Part shown: piece after piece, positions 1 to 7,356 of the stretch | How positions within the stretch are numbered: position 1 is the stretch's first letter | Layout of the letters: every line of letters starts with the position of its first letter | Assembly (NCBI RefSeq): GCF_000407445.1 | Contig: NZ_ASWB01000004.1 | Span: 62,001-126,000 of the forward strand | Reading direction: 5' to 3' | Source of the DNA: Enterococcus moraviensis ATCC BAA-383 | Lineage (GTDB): Bacteria > Bacillota > Bacilli > Lactobacillales > Enterococcaceae | DNA length: 64,000 bases | Notes under the pieces: generated by a model | What the model was told of the DNA's origin: nothing | The model's input: the letters and a program-made list of their open reading frames with translations, nothing else | The model's database searches: none | Program-made: the position numbers and the translations under genes

Positions 1-1929
1 GTCTATACCGCACAAGTTGATGCCACTGCTAGTTCTAAACTATTAAAAACAAAGGCTACTCCCAAAGGACTAAATCCTGATAATTCAGTAATTTCTGTGC
101 CAAATACGGAACATTTACTAAATGTTTTGGATGTTGAGCCACCAATTGCTACAGCCAAGTTGACGAAGGTCGCGTTAAATGATGCGGAGGCAATCATTGG
201 CTCAAATGTTGATTTGAAAAGCTTTTTTACAACCGTATCCGATAATGTTTCATCAAAAGAAAAAATTACGGCAAAACTTTTAACAACGGATATTCCATCA
301 TTAGTTTCAACTGTGGGCAAAAAAACAATCAAGATTCGTTTAACGGATGAAGCTGGAAATTCAGCTGATTACGATACATTTATTTATGTAGTTGATGATT
401 CTTACCATTGGGGAGAAGACGGTATTATCAAGGGAACTGACTTTAGAATGGATTACAGTGATTGGCCTAGCGAAGAGCAACGACCTCTAGTTATCACTAA
501 CGGAAAGGTTGAAGCATGGCAGTTTGTTAAAGACGAAACAGGAAATATCATTGATGTGACGGATGTAACGGCAGATGAAACATTATTTGGCATCGATATA
601 TCTAAAGTAACAAACGCTGAAGAAGTTGCCCATGTTATAACATTAAAGTTGAAAGACACAACAAAGATGATCTCAGTCACGTTCAATGATCGGACCAAAC
701 CAACTGGGACAGGTAAGCTAACATTTGTTGATTTAGGGGACAATGCGTCTATCGAAAATGCAACCGACTATACCGCTTATCTAACAGACTGGTCAGACAA
801 TGTTTCGGCTAAAGATAAAATTGCTGTAACGCTAAAACCAGGTCAAAACCTAGTGAATACAGTTTCAAAAGTAGGACCAGCTAGTTTTGTAGTGATCTTA
901 ACGGATGAGGCTGGAAATGCAGAAGAAGTGACTGTTCCGATTTTTGTCAAAAATGATGAGATGATAACGAGCAATAAATATGTATTAGATGGACGGGATT
1001 TCAGTATCGCTGCGAAAGATTATCCGACTACAGAAGAAGCTATTTTAACTATGATACGTGAAAAAGGGAAACTAGCACTTTGGGAAATCGATGATGTCAC
1101 GGTTACTGCACTTGATGCGTCCAAAATTTCTATTGATAAAGGGACTTTACCGGGACCCGCAACACCTGGAACGCCAGTTGCCAGTGGTGATTATCAAGTA
1201 ACGCTAAGTTATGGTGAAGGGCCTGCTAAAGTTGAGAAGAACATCAAAGTAACAATCATTAAAAGCGTTTCGACAGTCAATGTAGAATTTGTCGATGATA
1301 CAGGTAAAAAAATTCATGACACCGTTCCTGTCAGTGGAAATATTGGTGGAACAGTTGATTTATCAAAGAACTTAGATGTCAAAGAGGTATTGAATACGTT
1401 AAGCGGCCAAAATTATCAAATTCAAAAAACGCCAGTACCAGAAAATGCTATCCCTGTGAATGAAACAGAATATGCAGTTCAGTACGTTTTTTCTGGGACC
1501 TTGTTTATCTATTCTGCCCCTCAATCTATTGATTTTGGTTTACGGGATGCCGGTATTTTTGGTGTTCGTGTAGAGAAACCTGCGTACGATAAAGAGTTGA
1601 TTATCTGGGATAATCGAACAAAGTTAACGAATTGGACGCTAGATGCGAAATTAGAGTCTTACTTAACAAGTAATGATGGTGAGGGAGCAAAAATCTTACC
1701 TGAAGCTATTCGCTATCGAACAGGTGAGGGAAAAGAAAGCGAGATTATTTTGAATAATGAGAATCAGCCGATTGTTGAAGATTCGCATACGACAACAGGT
1801 CAATACGATGTCAGTGACAAATGGAAGACCGGTGAGCGAGGATTCAAACTAGATGTTCCAGCTGGTGCGGTTCGTGAATTAGGGAAATATAAAGCGACGA
1901 TTGTTTGGACTGTTGGAGCAACACCATAA
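1..1929 (+). CDS. Large modular WxL-domain surface protein (5' end outside window)
   Basis: The frame is open from base 1, so the start codon and signal peptide lie upstream; GTG at 97 is an internal valine. Two tandem Ig-like units of about 180 residues are visible, each with a DNVS-x-K-x-KI segment and an LTDEAGN segment (about bases 140-690 and 697-1260). A MucBP-like stretch follows (VEFVDDTGKK, about 1280-1500) and then a C-terminal WxL domain with the paired motifs NWTL and VWTV. WxL domains bind peptidoglycan or a WxL-interacting partner at the cell surface. This gene heads an operon-like run of nine same-strand genes (1-9981). Very likely an adhesin or surface scaffold; its ligand cannot be told from sequence. 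Confidence 0.85.
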   Translation, partial: VYTAQVDATASSKLLKTKATPKGLNPDNSVISVPNTEHLLNVLDVEPPIATAKLTKVALNDAEAIIGSNVDLKSFFTTVSDNVSSKEKITAKLLTTDIPSLVSTVGKKTIKIRLTDEAGNSADYDTFIYVVDDSYHWGEDGIIKGTDFRMDYSDWPSEEQRPLVITNGKVEAWQFVKDETGNIIDVTDVTADETLFGIDISKVTNAEEVAHVITLKLKDTTKMISVTFNDRTKPTGTGKLTFVDLGDNASIENATDYTAYLTDWSDNVSAKDKIAVTLKPGQNLVNTVSKVGPASFVVILTDEAGNAEEVTVPIFVKNDEMITSNKYVLDGRDFSIAAKDYPTTEEAILTMIREKGKLALWEIDDVTVTALDASKISIDKGTLPGPATPGTPVASGDYQVTLSYGEGPAKVEKNIKVTIIKSVSTVNVEFVDDTGKKIHDTVPVSGNIGGTVDLSKNLDVKEVLNTLSGQNYQIQKTPVPENAIPVNETEYAVQYVFSGTLFIYSAPQSIDFGLRDAGIFGVRVEKPAYDKELIIWDNRTKLTNWTLDAKLESYLTSNDGEGAKILPEAIRYRTGEGKESEIILNNENQPIVEDSHTTTGQYDVSDKWKTGERGFKLDVPAGAVRELGKYKATIVWTVGATP

Positions 1930-1947
1930 CAAATGGAGGAAAGAATA

Positions 1948-2301
1948 ATGAATCAAAAACATTTAGTTTCAGCCTTCTTTGTCTCTGTAGTTGCGGTTGC
2001 CCTATTTTTCAGCTATCCATTGTTTGGAATGGCTGAAGAAAATGGTGGAGCGGTTCAGACAAATGGCGGAATTACCTTTTACGAAGAAACTACATCTAGT
2101 AGCTCGACCGAACAAAGTACGACACCCCCAACCCCATCAAAGCCGACGAGTCCAAAACCTGTTGGGAGATATCCATCAACAGGAGAATTGGTGAAAGCCA
2201 GTCTTGGAGTCAGCGGGGCTGTGTTGGTTGCAATTGTTTTGATCCTGTTCTATTTGAAACGTAAAAAAGAGCGCGAAAACACTGAGGAAAAGGGGGCTTA
2301 A
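1948..2301 (+). CDS. Small sortase-signal-type membrane/cell-wall protein
   Basis: 117 residues. An in-frame ATG at 1933 exists, but GGAGG at 1935-1939 sits 8 nt before ATG 1948, so 1948 is the start. Order of parts: signal peptide (about residues 1-30), mature N-terminus with the strand TNGGITFYEE, a Ser/Thr/Pro-rich linker, then YPSTGE, a hydrophobic helix and a KRKKERE tail. This is the architecture of an LPXTG-anchored protein, but the first motif residue is Tyr instead of Leu. Small proteins of this kind recur in WxL clusters; their exact role is unknown to me. The gene lies 18 nt after the large WxL gene and 4 nt before the next, so it is surely co-transcribed. Confidence 0.75.
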   Translation: MNQKHLVSAFFVSVVAVALFFSYPLFGMAEENGGAVQTNGGITFYEETTSSSSTEQSTTPPTPSKPTSPKPVGRYPSTGELVKASLGVSGAVLVAIVLILFYLKRKKERENTEEKGA

Positions 2302-2305
2302 CAGA

Positions 2306-3106
2306 ATGAAAAGAATAAAAATGAGTCCTCTATTGCTGTTGCCGCTTTTCTTAGTGATGCTCTTGAAAGGTTCAGTACCTGTATACGCAGAAACAACTGG
2401 ACAAGGAACAGGAAAAATTCAGTTTGAAGGAGAATATAATCAAATAATCAAAGATCCAGAACACCCAGAAAATGAAGCAGATCCAGGAGATAGCCCGTCT
2501 ACAAAGGGGGATTTGAGAATTGATTTTGTTCCTCAGTTTGAATTTTGGCAAAACGAGAAAACCACAACGGATGCTGTGTATTTAGGAAATGCTCAACTGT
2601 TCCATGGACAACTTGGAGCTAGAGGTAATTTTGTCCAAGTGTCTGATTATCGTGGGACTGGTAAAGGGTGGAATTTACAAGTTCGTCAAGAAACACAGTT
2701 CAAAAATGATAATACTAAAAACAAAGAATTAAACGGTGCCGTGATTTCCTTAGATCAATCGTGGGCAAATTCAACTAGAAGTAAAGAAGAAGCACCACTT
2801 GTACAAAAAGATGTGATTCGTATTGACAATATTGGGCAAACTTATAATTTAGCTGAAGCTAAGCCTGGTACTGGAGAAGGTACTTGGTCCATTATATTTG
2901 GTGCTTCTGCCGAAAATGCTCAGGGAAAAAAGGAGTCATTAACACCGCGTTTAGACAAAGAAGGCAATCCAATCATGGACCCGAACTTTGATAACAAACC
3001 AATGTATAAAAATGAAGCATTGAAGTTGTCCATACCGGGGGCAACGAAAAAAGATCCGGTAACTTATCAAACGGTGATAACTTGGATTTTATCCGAGCTA
3101 CCATAA
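2306..3106 (+). CDS. Secreted WxL-domain protein
   Basis: 266 residues. Signal peptide about 1-28 (cleavage after VYA). The mature N-terminus has the G-K-I-x-F strand typical of small WxL proteins, then an acidic Pro/Asp linker and a WxL domain that starts near LRIDFVPQFEF. The two signature motifs are GWNL and, near the C-terminus, TWIL. No membrane anchor follows, so retention would be by non-covalent wall or partner binding. The start has a GGGGG Shine-Dalgarno just upstream. It is followed after 29 nt by a second small WxL gene. Confidence 0.85.
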   Translation: MKRIKMSPLLLLPLFLVMLLKGSVPVYAETTGQGTGKIQFEGEYNQIIKDPEHPENEADPGDSPSTKGDLRIDFVPQFEFWQNEKTTTDAVYLGNAQLFHGQLGARGNFVQVSDYRGTGKGWNLQVRQETQFKNDNTKNKELNGAVISLDQSWANSTRSKEEAPLVQKDVIRIDNIGQTYNLAEAKPGTGEGTWSIIFGASAENAQGKKESLTPRLDKEGNPIMDPNFDNKPMYKNEALKLSIPGATKKDPVTYQTVITWILSELP

Positions 3107-3135
3107 ATAGTCCAAAATATTAGGAGGAAATACAA

Positions 3136-3894
3136 ATGAAAACTACACACAAATTAGCAAGTGCTGCATTATTAGCAGCAGTCGGCGTAGGTCTTGCAAT
3201 GCCATCAGCAACAAAAGCAGCACCTGAACAAAAAGGAAAAGGAAATATTGAATTCCAAACAGATTTAACAACAAATCCAACGAATCTACCACCCGGTGAA
3301 TCATCAGGTGATGAATTAACAGAACCAACTCAAAATCCTGATCCATCTGCATTGAAAATCGTGTCAGTAACAGATATGGATTTTGATAAGCACGATATTA
3401 TTGCAAATGATTCTGAAAAAACATACAAAGCATTACCATTTACAGATGGTACTCAAACAACTGCTCACTTTGTACGTTTCAGAGATGTTCGTGCCAACGT
3501 TGCTGAAAACTTCTACAGTATTTCCGTTGCACTGACAAAACAATTTACAAGTACAGGAGCAGTTGCTTCTGAATTAACTGGTTCAAAATTAACATACAAC
3601 AATGTTTCTTTAGTAACAGGTACAAATAGCGCTACTTTGCCAACTTCAGCAGCTGTAAAAGCAGTTTCTGATTTAGAATTTGCTGAAGATGGTTCAAAAG
3701 CACAAACAATGTTGACAAATGATCAAAAAGGTAAAGGGTTTGGTGTGTTTGAATTAATGTTTGATACAAACGAAAATGCCAAAGCTGGTAAAGATACTTA
3801 TGATGGTGTGACATTGAAAGTTCCTGGGGACAATGTTTTGAAAGAAGCTAAATACGAAGCTGAAATCACTTGGGCAATCACTGCTGCGCCATAG
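3136..3894 (+). CDS. Secreted WxL-domain protein with degenerate first motif
   Basis: 252 residues. Signal peptide 1-28 (ATKA/AP), a mature strand GKGNIEF, a Pro/Asn/Glu linker, then the WxL domain beginning at LKIVSVTDMDFDKHD. The C-terminal motif is intact (ITWAITAAP), but the first motif, normally W-x-L, reads FYSIS with no tryptophan. AGGAGG lies about 8 nt before the ATG. The codons are strongly biased (GCA, ACA, AAA), unlike some neighbours, suggesting high expression. A stem-loop follows before the partner gene at 4089. Confidence 0.85.
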   Translation: MKTTHKLASAALLAAVGVGLAMPSATKAAPEQKGKGNIEFQTDLTTNPTNLPPGESSGDELTEPTQNPDPSALKIVSVTDMDFDKHDIIANDSEKTYKALPFTDGTQTTAHFVRFRDVRANVAENFYSISVALTKQFTSTGAVASELTGSKLTYNNVSLVTGTNSATLPTSAAVKAVSDLEFAEDGSKAQTMLTNDQKGKGFGVFELMFDTNENAKAGKDTYDGVTLKVPGDNVLKEAKYEAEITWAITAAP

Positions 3895-4015
3895 AGAACT
3901 GTTTTAAAGAATAGGCTAGAGAGGATAATGTGAAAGAGGAGACTGAGGTATAACGCAATCTCAAGGTTAAACACTTTTATCTCATTCTCTTTTCACTAGT
4001 CTTTTATCAATAGTT

Positions 4016-4064
4016 AGAGGGTGAAACAAAACGAATTGATCGTTTTGTCCCACCCTCTTATTTT
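4016..4064 (+). terminator. Stem-loop between WxL and WxL-interacting genes
   Basis: An inverted repeat pairs AGAGGGTG...AACGA (4016-4034) with TCGTTTTGTCCCACCCTCT (4040-4058), with two A/C mismatches, followed by a short T-rich run (TTATTTT). It lies inside the cassette, so it may terminate partially or stabilise the upstream WxL mRNA. Confidence 0.65.
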
Positions 4065-4088
4065 CAAGAATAGAAAGAGGGATTTTTA

Positions 4089-5186
4089 ATGCTAAAAAAA
4101 GTAGCAATCAAACTACTGGGTTTACTATACATAGCTGCAATTATCGTTGTTTCTGCAGAATCAGTTCAGGCAGAAGCGTCGAAAGGAAGTCAAAATTCTG
4201 GTGGTTTCTCTTATGAAGTCATACTTCCGGAAAACCAACATAATCCCGAAGCGGGATACTTTGATTTGAAAGTAACACCAGGACAAAAACAAAAACTTCA
4301 AATCAAAATGAGAAATACTGCGGAAAAGGAGACAACTGTTTTAGTCAGCTTAAATGGCGCCAAAACCAATAGTAATGGCGTTATTGAGTATGGGGAAAAT
4401 AAAATGAAAAACGATGCCTCTTTAAAATATGATTTTAAAGATATCGTAACAGGACCAAAAGAAGTGGTTTTAGCGCCAAAAAGTGAAAAGATGTTGGATT
4501 TAGAAGTGACAGTACCTGACGCTTCTTTTGAAGGGTATATTACAGGCGCGGTCAGTTTGTCAGAAAAAGATCAAGAGGGACTGGACTCTAAATCGGATGA
4601 AGGGATGATCAAAAATAAATTCGTTTATCAAACCGGTATTCAATTAAGTGAAGGGGATACAGATCAAATAAAACCAGATTTAAAACTGAATAAAGTTTAC
4701 CCTGAGTTAAATAATTATCGTAATTCAATATTCATTAATTTTTCAAACATTCAGCCAATTTATGTGAATGATATGACCGTAGAGGTTCAAATCATGGGGA
4801 AGGGCTCAGATGAAGTTTTATACGATACTAAAAAAGCCAAAATGCGGATGGCCCCCAATACATTGATCGATTTCCCAGTATCAATGAACGGTGAAAAAAT
4901 GGTGCCAGGAGATTATCGGGCAAAAATTTTAGTAACGACAAAAGCTGGTGATCGTTGGCAGTGGGAACAAGGATTTAAAATTACAGATGAAGATGCGGAT
5001 AAATTTAATGAACAAGATTTGACTCTAGTTCAAGAATCAGGCATCGATTGGGTACTGATCGCAAGCGTTGTGGGTGGTATTTTAGCTTTAGTGTTCATTA
5101 TTTTCATTTTGATTCGTCTGATGAAAAAAAATACTAAGAAGAAAAAAAGCAAAAGAAAAACTTCATCACCAAAGAAGAAAAAGTGA
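4089..5186 (+). CDS. WxL-interacting protein (DUF916 + DUF3324)
   Basis: 365 residues. Signal peptide about 1-30, then the DUF916 domain (WxL-interacting protein peptidoglycan-binding; it starts at SYEVILPENQ and contains GYFDLKV and FEGYITGAVS). The DUF3324 domain follows (WxL-interacting protein host-binding; RMAPNTLIDFPV, GDYRAKI). The C-terminus has one transmembrane helix (about 320-343) and a cytoplasmic Lys-rich tail. The family is always found with WxL proteins and anchors or presents them at the membrane/wall interface. Two paralogues occur in this window at 33241 and 41669. Confidence 0.9.
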   Translation: MLKKVAIKLLGLLYIAAIIVVSAESVQAEASKGSQNSGGFSYEVILPENQHNPEAGYFDLKVTPGQKQKLQIKMRNTAEKETTVLVSLNGAKTNSNGVIEYGENKMKNDASLKYDFKDIVTGPKEVVLAPKSEKMLDLEVTVPDASFEGYITGAVSLSEKDQEGLDSKSDEGMIKNKFVYQTGIQLSEGDTDQIKPDLKLNKVYPELNNYRNSIFINFSNIQPIYVNDMTVEVQIMGKGSDEVLYDTKKAKMRMAPNTLIDFPVSMNGEKMVPGDYRAKILVTTKAGDRWQWEQGFKITDEDADKFNEQDLTLVQESGIDWVLIASVVGGILALVFIIFILIRLMKKNTKKKKSKRKTSSPKKKK

Positions 5187-5211
5187 TGAGTACTAGAGGA
5201 GGCATAGAAAA

Positions 5212-5877
5212 ATGGAAATATTAGATTGGTTATTTATTGGGTTACTTTCCTTAGCTATCCTCTGTTTTGTATTTATGCTGATCTTTTTGGTCGTGACAAT
5301 ACTAACTGGTAAAAAAATTCGTCGACTGAAAGTCAAGAAACCAAAACGTAAGCCTAAACTAAAAAAATGGAAAAGAGCTTTCCGTACGTTGATGAAAAAA
5401 CGCAAACAACAAATTCGTTGGGTGCTTATCTTTTTAGTGATAGGAATCATCGGAATGAGTGGGGCGTTTTACAGTCGCTATTATCAAGCAACTAATCTAG
5501 GGAAAAAAGATTCGGATGCGTTGGTTCAAGGCTACTTTTTAATTTCAAGTATCGAGGAGCAACTAAACCAAGTGCAGGGGACAGATAACCCTAAAAAAGT
5601 TCAAGGAACGTTATATGACTTGTCGGCGCGGCTTGCCAGTTACGGGGCACATTCTGCAAATGGGCGTTTATCTGAAGAAGGGCAAAAACAATTGAATCGC
5701 TTATATTCAAACATGAAAGAATTAGGAGTGAATATGGGAAGTCAAACGGTAGAGTCATTAAATGACCAAGAAACATTAGACGGGTACAAAGCAGACTTGA
5801 AGAAAACCCAAGACAACCAGAAAAAAGTATTAAAGTATTTCCGAATCAACGAAGCGTCTTTAAAAGGAAAGAAATAG
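5212..5877 (+). CDS. Two-helix membrane protein of WxL cassette, function unknown
   Basis: 221 residues. One transmembrane helix at 5-30, a very basic stretch (KKIRRLKVKKPKRKPKLKKW), a second helix at about 69-88, then a soluble helical C-terminal part of about 130 residues that would face outside if the N-terminus is also outside. No enzymatic motif is recognised. AGAGGAGG lies upstream of the ATG. It sits between the WxL-interacting gene and the signal peptidase pair, which suggests a role in export or assembly of the cassette's products; that is inference only. Confidence 0.6.
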   Translation: MEILDWLFIGLLSLAILCFVFMLIFLVVTILTGKKIRRLKVKKPKRKPKLKKWKRAFRTLMKKRKQQIRWVLIFLVIGIIGMSGAFYSRYYQATNLGKKDSDALVQGYFLISSIEEQLNQVQGTDNPKKVQGTLYDLSARLASYGAHSANGRLSEEGQKQLNRLYSNMKELGVNMGSQTVESLNDQETLDGYKADLKKTQDNQKKVLKYFRINEASLKGKK

Positions 5878-5909
5878 TCATTTTCTTGCACGTTAAGGAG
5901 GGCTCTTTG

Positions 5910-6608
5910 ATGAGTAGACATAAGCCAAACGCTCTTCAACATAAAAAAGGTAGAAATAGGAAAAGAAGCCATCCAACTCATCCTACTTCTAAAAAATCTG
6001 TGAAACAACAACATTTTAGGAAACAATCATTGAAACAAAGAAAAAAAAGGCAGCGAAAAAGAGCTAAGAAAATACTTTTAGAGTTGATTTCTAGTCTTAC
6101 AATAGCTGTGTTGGTCATTTATCTAGTTTCTTTGTTTACCTTTGTGATTCCGCAAATAGAAGGTTTTGGAATGGCCCCGAATTTGAAAGAACCGAATCGT
6201 ATTTTCGTTAACCGCTTAGGAGAAGTCAAACGATTTTCCCTCGTTTATTTTCATGTGCCAAAACGTTCCAAAGAAGTTTCTACGCGTAGGATCATTGGTC
6301 TACCAGGAGAAAAGATAGCATACAAAGAGGATACGCTGTTGATTAATGGACAAGAACAAGTGGAACGTTTTTTAGCTGAAGAGTTGCAAAAAGCTAAAAA
6401 AGAAGGGTATCAATTAACCGAAGATTTTAGTACAGAAGAGATAGCAGGAACAGAATTAGGCAGGATACCCCAAGGGAAATATTTAGTTTTAGGAGATAAT
6501 CGTTCTTTCGCAACCGATAGTCGATATTATGGGCTAGTTGATGAGAAGGAAATCATAGGTGTTGCCACAATGAAACTACTCCCACTTCATGAAATGATGA
6601 AATTGTAG
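5910..6608 (+). CDS. Signal peptidase I paralogue lacking both catalytic residues
   Basis: 232 residues. The start is ATG 5910, set by AAGGAGG at 5895-5901. It has a very basic N-terminus (1-54), one transmembrane helix (about 55-80), then an S26-type signal peptidase fold. The box that carries the catalytic serine (GxSMxP) reads GFGMAP, with Gly87 in its place. The general-base lysine box (KRVIGLPGD) reads RRIIGLPGE, with Arg126 in its place. The later box GDNRS...DSRYYGLV is well kept. The fold is therefore preserved but proteolysis is not expected. The next gene is an intact paralogue. SipA proteins of streptococcal pilus loci are a known precedent for such pseudo-peptidases acting in assembly. 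Confidence 0.82.
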   Translation: MSRHKPNALQHKKGRNRKRSHPTHPTSKKSVKQQHFRKQSLKQRKKRQRKRAKKILLELISSLTIAVLVIYLVSLFTFVIPQIEGFGMAPNLKEPNRIFVNRLGEVKRFSLVYFHVPKRSKEVSTRRIIGLPGEKIAYKEDTLLINGQEQVERFLAEELQKAKKEGYQLTEDFSTEEIAGTELGRIPQGKYLVLGDNRSFATDSRYYGLVDEKEIIGVATMKLLPLHEMMKL

Positions 6609-6626
6609 AAAAGATAGGTAGATGAT

Positions 6627-7337
6627 ATGGGTTCTAAAAGAATAAATAAAGAACAGCAAAAAGAAGTATATAAGGGAAATCGAAAAAGTCCATATCCTCC
6701 GAAAAAAAGAAAAAGACGATCATCTGTGAAGAAAAAGCAACTTCAGCGTTCCAAAAAGAATAAAAGAATGGAGAAAAATAAACGAGCGAAACGGGCCAAT
6801 TATTTAGAAACGATCGCATTTCTAATTTTCGCTATTCTATGTATCAATTTTATTCTGAACTATCGTGCTCATTTTGTGGATGGTCATTCAATGAATCCAA
6901 CTTTTCAAAATGGAGACCGTTTGCTTATTCATAAAAGTAAAAAAGTTGAACGCTATGACATTGTGACTTTTGAGCCTAAAGATGAGCCGGGTGAATCGTA
7001 TGTCAAACGTGTGATTGGACTACCTGGAGATCGTATCGTTGTGAAGAATGATCGATTGTATCTAGTTGAGCATCTAGATAAAAATGTAGATCTTTCCCGA
7101 TGGATCGATGCTGGCGTTTTACCAGATAGCACTGTAGTGGTGAGAATTGCACAGGAATCTATTTTGCACTTATTAAGTAATGTAGAAGAAATTCCGAAGG
7201 ATCATTATTTTGTTTTGGGAGATAACCGTTCCAATTCTAAAGATAGTCGTTCGATTGGATTTGTGAGCAATGATCAGATTGAAGGAGTGGTTACCTTTAG
7301 ATTTTACCCATTCAATCGATTTGGATTTGTTCATTAA
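6627..7337 (+). CDS. Signal peptidase I (active-site residues intact)
   Basis: 236 residues. A highly basic cytoplasmic N-terminus (1-57) is followed by one transmembrane helix (about 58-78) and an S26 serine/lysine-dyad peptidase domain. Catalytic Ser88 is in GHSMNPT and Lys127 in VKRVIGLPGD; the GDNRSNSKDSR box is present. It would remove signal peptides from Sec-exported proteins on the outer face of the membrane. It starts 18 nt after the catalytically dead paralogue and is probably dedicated to the WxL cassette, the housekeeping enzyme being elsewhere. Confidence 0.88.
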   Translation: MGSKRINKEQQKEVYKGNRKSPYPPKKRKRRSSVKKKQLQRSKKNKRMEKNKRAKRANYLETIAFLIFAILCINFILNYRAHFVDGHSMNPTFQNGDRLLIHKSKKVERYDIVTFEPKDEPGESYVKRVIGLPGDRIVVKNDRLYLVEHLDKNVDLSRWIDAGVLPDSTVVVRIAQESILHLLSNVEEIPKDHYFVLGDNRSNSKDSRSIGFVSNDQIEGVVTFRFYPFNRFGFVH

Positions 7338-7356
7338 ACTGTAAAGTGAGGTTCGT

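Noticed and set aside
97-99. GTG as a possible start of the first WxL gene
   Set aside because: The frame is open back to base 1, there is no Shine-Dalgarno or signal peptide after it, and the upstream codons read as normal protein.
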